Shown here piece by piece: positions 1 through 7,347 of a stretch of DNA of 44,362 bases; position 1 is the stretch's first letter, and every line of letters starts with the position of its first letter. Below the pieces are notes generated by a model. The model made no database searches. It had not been told where the DNA came from and worked only from the letters and a program-made list of their open reading frames with translations. The DNA comes from Actinomycetota bacterium (GTDB lineage Bacteria; Actinomycetota; Geothermincolia; Geothermincolales; RBG-13-55-18). Location of the stretch: the NCBI GenBank assembly GCA_028697145.1, contig JAQVFR010000011.1:1-44362 (forward strand), in the 5' to 3' direction. The position numbers and the translations under genes were made by a program.

Positions 1-1
1 G

Positions 2-901
2 GGCTTGCGGCGGGGGGTGTACGAGGACTGGCCCGGATTCTTCTATTCGGAGGGGATCATCGGCCTGGCCCGCCACAGCAGCCGCGCCCGCCCGCGGTCG
101 CGTCTCGTGGTCCTGCCCGACTACGTCAAGCTCGGCAGCTTTCCCCTGGTGGATTCGTTCCTCCACCCCCGCCGGACCCCCTTGGAGTACTCCAGCAGGA
201 AGGGGGCCGGGATAGACTATTACGGCGTGAGGGAGTTCCGCTCCGGCGATCCGTTGCGCCACGTGCACTGGAGGACCACGGCGCGCCGGGGAGAGCTGGT
301 GGTAAGGGAGTTCGAGCGGGAGTCGGGGACCCCGCTCGTGGTTCTGGTCGATAGCCACACCGGCAAGGACGGCCGCAGGGGAAGCTCGGCGCTCCTCGAT
401 TCCGAGGCGCGGCTAGCGGCCAGCGTGGTGCACTACGCCCATTGTGCCGGACACCCCGTCATCCTGGCGGCCTACCGGGGCGAGGCGGCGGAGCTCCATG
501 GCGTGTCGAGTTTCCGCGACGCGCTGAAATGGCTCGCCGCCCTGGAGCCCGGCCAGGGCGGCGGCCTGGAAGAACAGGCGGAGGGGCTATGGCCGGAGCT
601 GTCGCCCGGCTGCTTCCTCTGCTGCATACCCCCGGCGCGCACCATTGATCTCGGACGCCTCGCATCCGCGCTGCCCCTCATGTGCCATGCCGCCCTGGTG
701 CTTGTCGACCCCGTCTCACATGACGGCAATGGCCACGACCGCGATGCGGCCCGGGATTCCGAGCGTATCGCCTCCATGCTGGCCGAGTCCCCCTTCCCGG
801 GGCTTTTCAGCGTCTCCCTGTATCGTAAGGACGAGGATCTGAGGACATGCCTGGAAAAACCCTTGATTATATTCGACGACTCAACGCCCCGCGGGAGATA
901 G
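2..901 (+). CDS. DUF58 domain protein, 5' end outside the window
   Basis: This is the C-terminal part of a DUF58 protein; the reading frame is open to the left edge, so the true start lies upstream. The family signature is clear at about residues 70-105 of the visible part: a GIDYYGVREF stretch followed by SGDPLRHVHWRTTARRG and VREFERE. The rest looks like the degenerate von Willebrand A-like region that follows this motif. Family members usually have about 400 residues with two N-terminal membrane helices, which would be in the missing portion. DUF58 genes commonly sit between a MoxR AAA+ ATPase and a transglutaminase-like membrane protein. The downstream neighbour here fits that pattern, and its start overlaps this gene by 55 bases, suggesting coupled translation. 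The biochemical role of the family is not established; the MoxR link suggests a chaperone or envelope function. Confidence 0.88.
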   Translation, partial: GLRRGVYEDWPGFFYSEGIIGLARHSSRARPRSRLVVLPDYVKLGSFPLVDSFLHPRRTPLEYSSRKGAGIDYYGVREFRSGDPLRHVHWRTTARRGELVVREFERESGTPLVVLVDSHTGKDGRRGSSALLDSEARLAASVVHYAHCAGHPVILAAYRGEAAELHGVSSFRDALKWLAALEPGQGGGLEEQAEGLWPELSPGCFLCCIPPARTIDLGRLASALPLMCHAALVLVDPVSHDGNGHDRDAARDSERIASMLAESPFPGLFSVSLYRKDEDLRTCLEKPLIIFDDSTPRGR

Positions 902-3084
902 AGGATTCCCGTCCGCTGCGGCTGGCGGTCTGGGCATCCGTGACCATCTCCCTCGCCGCCCTTGCCCTGCAGGAGGTGAGCAGCCAGGCGCTCGTCCTGT
1001 CTTCCATCGCCCTGATAAGCGCGGGCTCTTACATAAGCTGGCGCCGCAGGTACCGCGCCAACATGTTGGTGAAGGTGGTGATCGTGGTCCTGACCGTGGC
1101 CGCCATGGTCTCCTTCATGCGGCAGGTCTCCCTGCAGCCCCATGACCCGCGAATCCCCCTCGCCGAGCTTTTCGTCTGGGTGCAGGTGTTGCACGGCTTC
1201 GACCTGCCGCGGAGCAAGGACCTGCTCCTCTCGCTCGTGAGTTCGCTGGTGCTGCTCGCCCTGGCGGGCTCTTTCGCCCTCTCCGCTTCCTTCGGCCTCA
1301 TCATCCTTCTCTGGCTCGCCGCAGCCCTGCCCGCCCTCTACCACATACAGGTGTCCCGCCTGCGCAAGCTGTCCGTCGAGCCGGAGCGCTCGAGCGTGTC
1401 CGGGCCGGGGAGGAAGCACGTGGTGGGGGTGCTCGTCGCGTTGCTTATCGCCGTCTCCATGGGCGGCCTCGCCGTGGGGGCTTTCGTGCCCCGCATAAAC
1501 AACAATTACCTGCGTTCGCTGCCGTTCTCCATACGCCGGGCCTTCGTCTCCGCCGACGGCTACCGCTTCGCCAACCCCGGATATCCCGACCTGCCCGCCA
1601 GCCCGCCGGAAAGCGCACTGGTAGTGAACCCGGAGGCCTACTTCGGCTTCGGCACCTTCCTCGACCTGCGCGCCCGCGGCACCCTGATCGACCTCCCGGT
1701 GATGAAAGTCCGCTGCTCGGAGCCGTCCTATTGGAGCGGCCTCTATTTCCGGGAATACAACGGCCACGCCTGGCTGAACCCGGCGGAGGAGCCGCGTGAG
1801 TTGAGCGCATCGACCCAGCCCTTCGATATAACCTACGACCCGATCCAGCCCCACGCCGCCACGCGCACGGTGGTCCAGACGTTCTACCTGGAGGCGGAGC
1901 AGCCGAACGTCATCTTCGCATCCTACCGCCCCTCCCTGCTATATTACCCGGCGGACCACGTCTACCAGGCGGAATCCGGGCTCAAGAGCCCGTTCTCACT
2001 CGACAGCGGCCTGGTATACAGCGCCATATCGAGCCATATAGTCGCCGGCAAGCCCCTCCTCTCCGCCCGCATGGAGGTCAAGGAGGGCACCCTCCTCCCC
2101 TACCTCGAGCTGCCGCAGATGCCGGAGCGGGTGCTGCGGCTGGCCGGGGAGATCGTACCCGACGGTACCGGGCCTTACGTCCGCGCCCTTGCCATCGAGG
2201 ACTTCCTGAGAGAGGAGTACGAGTATTCGCTCGACGTCCCGGAGCTGCCCAGCGGGGCGGACGCCGTCGATTTCTTCCTCTTCGAGCACCGCCGTGGCTA
2301 CTGCGAGCACTTCGCCTCCGCCTACGCGGTGCTGTGCCGCCTGTCGGGCATCCCGTCCCGGGTGGTGACGGGTTACTCCAGCGGAGACTACAATCCCTTT
2401 ACCGGCCTCTACGAGGTCAGCCTGGACGATGCCCACGCCTGGGTCGAGATATACCTGGAGGGCATCGGATGGGTCACCCGGGAGCCCACACCCGGTTTCT
2501 CCCTGCCCGACCACGCTGGGGGCAGCGGGAGCCTGTGGGTGCTCCGGGATTTCCTGTCCTGGGCGGGCCGCAATATCTCCATGTTGTTTCCCGCCCCCCT
2601 GCGCTCGGCCCTCAGGTCCGGCCTCGCGGCCGTTGCCTCGGCGGCCTCCAGCCTCGCCTCCGGCTTCCTCTATTCCGTGCGCGAGGCGCCCTGGCTCCTG
2701 CTGCCGCTGGCTTTTATCGTGCTCCTTCTGCCCCTCGCGTGGGCGGTACGCCGCCTGGGGCGCGCCAAGCCCCCGCCGCGCGAGCTGGACGGACCCGTTA
2801 TCGCCATGCGTGATTTCCTCCGGGGCCTTGCCTCGCTCGGCTTCGAGCGAGCCCCGAGCCAGACGGCGGGAGAATTCATGGGGTCTCTCTCCTCCGCCGT
2901 TCCCGGGCTTAACCTCTCGGGCGAACTCCTGCTCTTCGAGCGGGCGCGCTACGGGCCGCGGCCCCTGCCCGAGAACGACGCGCTGCGCCTGAGGCGGGGC
3001 CTGGACGCGGCACTCGAGCACGTGCGGTCATGCGCAAAGGAGCGCGGGCGCAGGCACATGCCGGGCGGCGGGGAGGGCGACTAG
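847..3084 (+). CDS. TgpA-type membrane transglutaminase-like protein (DUF3488/TGc/DUF4129)
   Basis: A 745-residue membrane protein. The N-terminal 220 residues contain about six hydrophobic helices (DUF3488-like). A large extracytoplasmic section follows, with a transglutaminase core in which the catalytic Cys486 (in GYCEHFA) and His530 (in DAHAWVE) are visible. The third position is Glu546 in REPTPGF, where most relatives have Asp in a DPTP motif. A last membrane helix near residues 615-640 leads to a cytoplasmic DUF4129-like tail. The ATG at 847 is inside the end of the DUF58 gene. Pseudomonas TgpA is an essential inner-membrane protein with a periplasmic transglutaminase domain; the substrate in this lineage is unknown. 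The stop codon overlaps that of the convergent exoribonuclease gene. An envelope role is inferred from topology and family. Confidence 0.9.
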   Translation: MPGKTLDYIRRLNAPREIEDSRPLRLAVWASVTISLAALALQEVSSQALVLSSIALISAGSYISWRRRYRANMLVKVVIVVLTVAAMVSFMRQVSLQPHDPRIPLAELFVWVQVLHGFDLPRSKDLLLSLVSSLVLLALAGSFALSASFGLIILLWLAAALPALYHIQVSRLRKLSVEPERSSVSGPGRKHVVGVLVALLIAVSMGGLAVGAFVPRINNNYLRSLPFSIRRAFVSADGYRFANPGYPDLPASPPESALVVNPEAYFGFGTFLDLRARGTLIDLPVMKVRCSEPSYWSGLYFREYNGHAWLNPAEEPRELSASTQPFDITYDPIQPHAATRTVVQTFYLEAEQPNVIFASYRPSLLYYPADHVYQAESGLKSPFSLDSGLVYSAISSHIVAGKPLLSARMEVKEGTLLPYLELPQMPERVLRLAGEIVPDGTGPYVRALAIEDFLREEYEYSLDVPELPSGADAVDFFLFEHRRGYCEHFASAYAVLCRLSGIPSRVVTGYSSGDYNPFTGLYEVSLDDAHAWVEIYLEGIGWVTREPTPGFSLPDHAGGSGSLWVLRDFLSWAGRNISMLFPAPLRSALRSGLAAVASAASSLASGFLYSVREAPWLLLPLAFIVLLLPLAWAVRRLGRAKPPPRELDGPVIAMRDFLRGLASLGFERAPSQTAGEFMGSLSSAVPGLNLSGELLLFERARYGPRPLPENDALRLRRGLDAALEHVRSCAKERGRRHMPGGGEGD

Positions 3085-4073
3085 CGGGGAACGTCCTCCC
3101 CCAGGTCCAGCTCCATCTCCTGGCTCATGGACCTGGGGGCATAGAGCGGGCGCTTGAAGAGGTTGCGCATGTCGGTCCAGGACGATTCACCTCCCGCCCT
3201 TCCGACTATCTCGCGGAAACTGTTCACCTTGGCGTCGAGGTTGTCCACGTGATGCAGGACTATGGCCTCCAGTGTCTTGGGGCGCTTCGGCGACCCCCAT
3301 TCCAGTTCCCCGTGATGGCTCAACACGGCGTGGCGCAGCCGCATGGCGAGGTCCCGCGGAAACTCAGGCATGCAGGCGATGCGCTCGCGGATCATCTCGT
3401 CGGACAACAGGAGATGGCCGAGGAACCTCCCGGCGTCGCTGAAGTCTATGCTGCGGTCGTAGTCGAGTTCCTGTATCTTGCCGATATCGTGCAGGGCGGC
3501 CGCGGTGATGAGGAGGTCGCGGTCTATGTCGGGATAGAGGTCGCAGATCATGCGGCATATGCGCACCGTCGTCGCCGTATGCTCCAGCAGCCCCCCGAGA
3601 TAAGGATGATGGTAATTCTTGGCAGCCGGGGCGGTGGTGAACCTGCGCATAAACTCCTGGTCGTCGAAGAAGGCCAGTAGCAGACCGCGCAGGTGGGTGC
3701 TGCGCACCTCCTCCAGGGCCTGGCGCAGCTCCCCCTCCAGTTCCGCCCGGTCCGTGCTCACCACGCGCAGAAAATCCGCGGCGTCCACCTCGTCGTCGCC
3801 GCAGCGGCGCAGGGAGTTCACGACTACCTGGAGCTGATCGCGGTATCTCTCCGCCCTGCCGCTTACCGCCACGTAGTCCTTCTCCGCGAAAGCGTCCTTG
3901 TAGCGGCCCACCCCGTCCCAGACGCGGGCGTCGACCTTGCCGCTCTTGTCCGCCAGTTCCAGGGCGAGGTACGGCGCGCCCGCCTTCGTCTTGCGCAACT
4001 CTTTCCTCGATACGATAAAGGCGCTCTTCACCTCCGCGCCCGGCTCGAGGTCCCCGATCAACTGCTTGGCCAA
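3081..4073 (-). CDS. yhaM: YhaM-like 3'-5' exoribonuclease (OB fold + HD domain)
   Basis: A 330-residue protein. Residues 10-95 form an OB-fold nucleic-acid binding domain (KSAFIVSRKELRKTKAG, then a VDARVWDG stretch). Residues 150-300 form an HD phosphohydrolase domain with metal-binding motifs HPYLGGLLEHT, AALHDIGK and HAVLSHHGELEWG. Bacillus YhaM has the same order and about the same length (314 residues) and is a metal-dependent 3'-5' exonuclease acting on single-stranded RNA and DNA. The start is a TTG at 4073 with a GGGAGGA Shine-Dalgarno five to six bases before it. A TATAAA hexamer (minus strand, 4102-4107) could be its -10 element. The last bases overlap the stop of the convergent transglutaminase gene. 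The function is assigned from family only. Confidence 0.88.
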   Translation of the reverse strand: MAKQLIGDLEPGAEVKSAFIVSRKELRKTKAGAPYLALELADKSGKVDARVWDGVGRYKDAFAEKDYVAVSGRAERYRDQLQVVVNSLRRCGDDEVDAADFLRVVSTDRAELEGELRQALEEVRSTHLRGLLLAFFDDQEFMRRFTTAPAAKNYHHPYLGGLLEHTATTVRICRMICDLYPDIDRDLLITAAALHDIGKIQELDYDRSIDFSDAGRFLGHLLLSDEMIRERIACMPEFPRDLAMRLRHAVLSHHGELEWGSPKRPKTLEAIVLHHVDNLDAKVNSFREIVGRAGGESSWTDMRNLFKRPLYAPRSMSQEMELDLGEDVPR

Positions 4074-4135
4074 CTCGTCCTCCCTCGTTATGTCGCACCC
4101 TTTTATATCTTCTTTCCCGCCCCCGCTTTTCCTCC

Positions 4136-4168
4136 GGCGGGCCTCCGCGTTCGTGGCGGAGGCCCGCC
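4136..4168. repeat. Perfect 13-bp inverted repeat (7-base loop)
   Basis: Arms 4136-4148 (GGCGGGCCTCCGC) and 4156-4168 (GCGGAGGCCCGCC) pair perfectly around a 7-base loop. No T tract follows on either strand, so it is not a textbook intrinsic terminator. It lies between tRNA-Ile and yhaM, both on the minus strand, and could stop or process tRNA read-through or shield the yhaM promoter. The role is inference. Confidence 0.7.
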
Positions 4169-4389
4169 GCGATGCGAGGACCTCGCCGGAGCATGCCCGC
4201 TGCGGGGAAGGCGGTTCTTTATCGCGGAAAGAGCTTCTCCCGTCGCGCCAGCCGGGGGCCGCGGGGTTATCGCTCTCACCCTTCTCCGTTAATGATATCC
4301 TCCGCCGCTGACACGGCTCCCCGGGCCCCGCGATCTCGACCTGCCCCGCCGCGGGGACATCGTCTCGCTTCCTCGCCGCTCAACGCCAA

Positions 4390-4419
4390 GGCCCGGGGGG
4401 CTTGGCTGCTCCCCGGGCC
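4390..4419 (-). terminator. Possible terminator hairpin after tRNA-Ile
   Basis: The arms GGCCCGGGG (4390-4398) and CCCCGGGCC (4411-4419) pair perfectly around a 12-base loop, starting eight bases after the tRNA CCA end in the direction of transcription. A clear U tract is missing (TTGG follows on the minus strand), so it may mark the 3' processing limit instead of termination. Confidence 0.45.
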
Positions 4420-4426
4420 GCAGTGG

Positions 4427-4503
<77 letters not shown>

Positions 4504-4515
4504 TCGCAACAAAAA

Positions 4516-4544
4516 ATTATAGCCGCATCACCGCGCCTTAACAA
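4516..4544 (-). promoter_or_regulatory. tRNA-Ile promoter
   Basis: On the minus strand TTGTTA (4539-4544) and TATAAT (4516-4521) are separated by 17 bases, a sigma-70-type arrangement. The -10 box ends 12 bases before the first tRNA base at 4503, so transcription would begin only a few bases upstream of the mature 5' end. Confidence 0.75.
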
Positions 4545-4675
4545 CACGGGGCGCTCGACGCGCTTCGAGCCGATTCTCTCCGCCCCATCGCACCGGCCCC
4601 GGGGGGTACGCGCAGCGGAAAGCGCCTTTCACGCCGACGCACGAGACAATCCCGCCTCCGCACGGGGCGCGGGGG

Positions 4676-4708
4676 TTGTCCACAATATCAACAACATGTT
4701 GTGCATAA
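4676..4708. promoter_or_regulatory. Inverted pair of consensus DnaA boxes around a palindrome
   Basis: TTGTCCACA (plus strand, 4676-4684) and TTATGCACA (minus strand, 4700-4708) both fit the TT(A/G)TNCACA DnaA-box consensus. They are inverted with 15 bases between them. A 12-bp palindrome, ACAACATGTTGT (4691-4702), lies inside and touches the second box. The site is upstream of the tRNA-Ile promoter and after the stop of the lipoprotein gene, about 12 kb from the putative origin. DnaA binding is inferred from motif matches only. Confidence 0.5.
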
Positions 4709-4773
4709 TTCCCTCGATAACACCCATATATTGTGTTTACACTGCCAGCACCGCCAGCAGGGGGCGGCGCGGC

Positions 4774-5364
4774 TCACTCCAGGGGAGAGAGCCCCTCCGG
4801 GAGCTGGAAGTTCGCGGCTGACACCGTGCCGACGCGTCGGTACTCCCACCTGATCTCCTTGAAGGGGACCCCCTGCGCCTCGGCCACCCAGGCGCTGGGC
4901 AGGAATTCCGGGCCCCCCAGGGAGATCAGTATGGACCTGCCGTCAAGGGTGTCCATGCGGAACTCCTCGCCGTCCCAGTACTGCTCCAACGCGAAATAGG
5001 GCTGGATCAGCAGGTGGGGCATGAAGTCCGCCTTGAGCAGGGCTTCGTCCTCGCTGATGGGCTCGTAGGTCTTTCTCGTGAGACTCACCAGCCACCCCTC
5101 GCCCGTCTCGCGGTTGAAGATGACCATGCGCGCGGACCCCTCCAGCACGATGCGGAAGGAGCCGTCGGAGTAGATCCCCACCCCCCTGGCCTTTCCGTCC
5201 TCGATGCCCTTGACCTGGTAGCTGCCCTCGGCCGTGATGCGCATGGCCTGCTCGCGGGGGGAGCCTTCCCCGCCATCCCCTGCCCCGCATCCGCAGGTAA
5301 GGGCCGGCGCCAGCACGATGGCGGCCACGATAGCCAGGGCCGCCCCCAGGCCTGCCCGCTTCAT
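4774..5364 (-). CDS. Putative secreted lipoprotein of unknown function
   Basis: The ATG at 5364 gives a 196-residue protein beginning MKRAG, with a hydrophobic stretch (about residues 5-22) and then LTCGCGAG, which could act as a lipoprotein signal with lipidated Cys. The lipobox is imperfect. A GAAGG ribosome site lies just before this ATG, whereas upstream in-frame starts would run back into rtcB. The mature part is rich in beta-strand-like segments (GSYQVKGIEDGKARGVGIYSDGSF is typical) and has no catalytic motif that I recognise. It loosely resembles LolA/LppX-like lipid-binding lipoproteins, but I cannot confirm that. It follows rtcB by 86 bases on the same strand and may be read from the same transcript. 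Confidence 0.65.
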   Translation of the reverse strand: MKRAGLGAALAIVAAIVLAPALTCGCGAGDGGEGSPREQAMRITAEGSYQVKGIEDGKARGVGIYSDGSFRIVLEGSARMVIFNRETGEGWLVSLTRKTYEPISEDEALLKADFMPHLLIQPYFALEQYWDGEEFRMDTLDGRSILISLGGPEFLPSAWVAEAQGVPFKEIRWEYRRVGTVSAANFQLPEGLSPLE

Positions 5365-5450
5365 GCCGCCTTCATGCCTCGCGGCGCTGCGTCCTCTCGA
5401 GGACATCCGCCGCTCCACCCCCTTCCGGCCGCGGGCCCGGCCTGCGGCGC

Positions 5451-6896
5451 TCATCCCTTTATCACCGCCAGGGGGCGCATGCGGGCCACCACGCGCGACA
5501 GCCCCGCCCCCTCGCATATCCGCACCACATCGCGAACGTCCTTGTAGGCCTCGGGGGCTTCCTCTGCCAGGCCCGCGAGGTGGTCGGTGCGCACCAGTAT
5601 CCCCTCCCTTTCCAGCCTCTCCTTGAGCTCGCCGCCGCGCACCCGCTTCTTCGCCGCCTTGCGGCTCATGGCCCGGCCGGCGCCGTGGCAGGTCGAGCCG
5701 AGGCTTCTCTCCATCGCCTCCTCGGTGCCCACGAGCACGTACGAAAAGGTCCCCATGTCGCCGGGGATTATGACCGGCTGACCGCTCCGCGTGAACTTCT
5801 CCCCCACCTCCGGACGGCTGCCCGGAAAGGCGCGCGTCGCTCCCTTGCGGTGCACGACGAGCTTCCTCTTCCTGCCGTCAACGGTGTGCTCCTCCACCTT
5901 CGCGAGGTTGTGGGAGACGTCGTAGAGCAGCTCCATTCCCAGTTCCCTCGCCCCCGCCCGAAAGACCTTCTCGAAGCATTCCCTTATCCAGTGGGTTATG
6001 GCCTCGCGGTTGCACATGGCGAAATTGGCAGCGCAGGCCATGGCCGCCAGGTAATCGCTCCCCTCCCGGGACCGTACCGGCGCGCACACCAACTGCCTGT
6101 CGGGGAGCCTGTAGCCGTATCGCCCCAGGGTGGCGCCCATCACCTCGACGTAGTCCGTGCACACCTGGTGCCCAAGGCCGCGCGACCCTGAGTGCGCCAT
6201 GACCACGACCTGGCCTTCGAACAGCCCCAGCCCCTCCGCCGTGGGGCTCACGTCCTCCACCGCCTGTATTTCCAAGAAATGGTTTCCCGAGCCGAGGGTT
6301 CCCACCTGGTCCCGCCCGCGCGAGAACGCTCGCTCGCTGACCTTGGCGGGGTCGGCGCCGGGGTAACGCCCGTTCTCCTCCATGGCCTCGAGGTCCTCTT
6401 CCCACCCTATGCCCCTGTCCACCAGCTCGCGCGCGCCCTTCCTCATCATGCGCTCCATCTCGCCGCGGTCGAGCCGCAGCCTGCCCTTTGTGCCCAGCCC
6501 CTTGGGCACCCTGGCGTCAAGCAGGTCGATGGCCTCGCGCAGCCTGTCCCCCATCTCGGCGCGGGTGATCGAGGTCTTGATCAGGCGCACGCCGCAGGAT
6601 ATGTCGTATCCCACGCCTCCCGGGGAGATCACCCCCAGCTCGTGGTCAGTGGCGGCCACGCCCCCGATGGGAAAGCCGTAGCCCCAGTGTATGTCGGGCA
6701 TGGCCATGGATGCTTTGACTATTCCGGGCAGGCAGGCGACGTTGGCGACCTGCTGCAGGGCGTTATCCCGGGCGGCCTTCTCCAGGAGTTCGCGGTCCGC
6801 GAAGACTATGCCCGGCACGAGCATTCCCTCCTGCGCCCACGGCGGTATCTCCCACGTGAAGTCGCCTATCTCCTTGACGGTTTCCAGGATTCCCAT
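5451..6896 (-). CDS. rtcB: RNA-splicing ligase RtcB
   Basis: A protein of about 481 residues, the normal RtcB length. RtcB joins RNA 2',3'-cyclic phosphate (via 3'-phosphate) to 5'-OH ends using GTP and Mn2+. The metal-site and guanylylation motifs are present in order: GGVGYDISCGVRL (Asp and Cys ligands), GSGNHFLEI, MAHSGSRGLGHQV, YDVSHNLAKVE, and the C-terminal STCHGAGRAMSR with the His that carries GMP. I prefer the ATG at 6896, nine bases after a GGGGAG ribosome site; the ATG at 6905 sits directly against that site. Archease, which helps RtcB turn over, is encoded 34 bases upstream in the same direction, so the pair forms an RNA-repair unit behind gyrA. Confidence 0.96.
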   Translation of the reverse strand: MGILETVKEIGDFTWEIPPWAQEGMLVPGIVFADRELLEKAARDNALQQVANVACLPGIVKASMAMPDIHWGYGFPIGGVAATDHELGVISPGGVGYDISCGVRLIKTSITRAEMGDRLREAIDLLDARVPKGLGTKGRLRLDRGEMERMMRKGARELVDRGIGWEEDLEAMEENGRYPGADPAKVSERAFSRGRDQVGTLGSGNHFLEIQAVEDVSPTAEGLGLFEGQVVVMAHSGSRGLGHQVCTDYVEVMGATLGRYGYRLPDRQLVCAPVRSREGSDYLAAMACAANFAMCNREAITHWIRECFEKVFRAGARELGMELLYDVSHNLAKVEEHTVDGRKRKLVVHRKGATRAFPGSRPEVGEKFTRSGQPVIIPGDMGTFSYVLVGTEEAMERSLGSTCHGAGRAMSRKAAKKRVRGGELKERLEREGILVRTDHLAGLAEEAPEAYKDVRDVVRICEGAGLSRVVARMRPLAVIKG

Positions 6897-6930
6897 CACC
6901 ACCATCTCCCCGCGGGCGCGGCCCGGGCGC

Positions 6931-7347
6931 TCACACGTCGAAGATCACTTGCGCCGTCCACACCCCTTCCCTCTCCCCCAGTTCCAGCATGTGGTATGTG
7001 GGTGCCTTGATCTCAAGCGCCGCGGCGTGCTTCACCGCGTCCAGGGGCTCTCCCTCTCCCCAGCCAGCGACCGCGACCTCGTCGATCTCGCCTACCTCGA
7101 AGGAGGCAAAGGCACAGCCTTCCGCCTCCACCCTGTAGAGTATCTCCGAGAGCCACGCGACCAGGAGGGACTTGGCGTCCATGCCCCGCGCGGACAGCTC
7201 GACGCGCCGCCGCGTCTCCACCCTGCCGGGATCGAGCATGAGGGACATCATGCCCACGGCGCAGTTCTCGAAGGCTTCCGCCATGCTGTCGCCGTAAGCG
7301 CGGATGCCGACGTCAGAGGTGTGCTCAACGACCTCAAAACGCTTCAG
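6931..7347 (-). CDS. Archease (RtcB activator), apparent CTG start
   Basis: Archease stimulates guanylylation and multiple turnover of RtcB. From the first ATG (7284) the product has only 117 residues and lacks the conserved N-terminus. The same frame remains open upstream and encodes [20 protein letters not shown], which matches the family's first strand and its metal-binding Asp. No ATG, GTG or TTG is in frame near it. The only reasonable start I see is CTG at 7347, whose last two bases are the first two of the gyrA stop TGA (a CTGA overlap). That gives 138 residues, the usual family length. GGAAGAGG upstream can serve as ribosome site. Conserved C-terminal features ([19 protein letters not shown]) are present. 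Alternatively the start could lie further inside gyrA. Confidence 0.85.
   Translation of the reverse strand: MKRFEVVEHTSDVGIRAYGDSMAEAFENCAVGMMSLMLDPGRVETRRRVELSARGMDAKSLLVAWLSEILYRVEAEGCAFASFEVGEIDEVAVAGWGEGEPLDAVKHAAALEIKAPTYHMLELGEREGVWTAQVIFDV

Larger units (their letters stand above)
4074..4426. other. Gene-free spacer between yhaM and tRNA-Ile
   Basis: I see no convincing coding frame in this 353-base stretch. It holds a possible yhaM promoter near 4102, a perfect 13-bp inverted repeat (4136-4168) and a 9-bp GC hairpin (4390-4419) just after the tRNA. The short open frames here have no recognisable domain. Confidence 0.7.

Noticed and set aside
472-1854. Long minus-strand open frame across the DUF58 and transglutaminase genes
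   Set aside because: It is antisense to clear domains and has the His/Gly/Arg-rich, low-information composition typical of shadow frames in GC-rich DNA.
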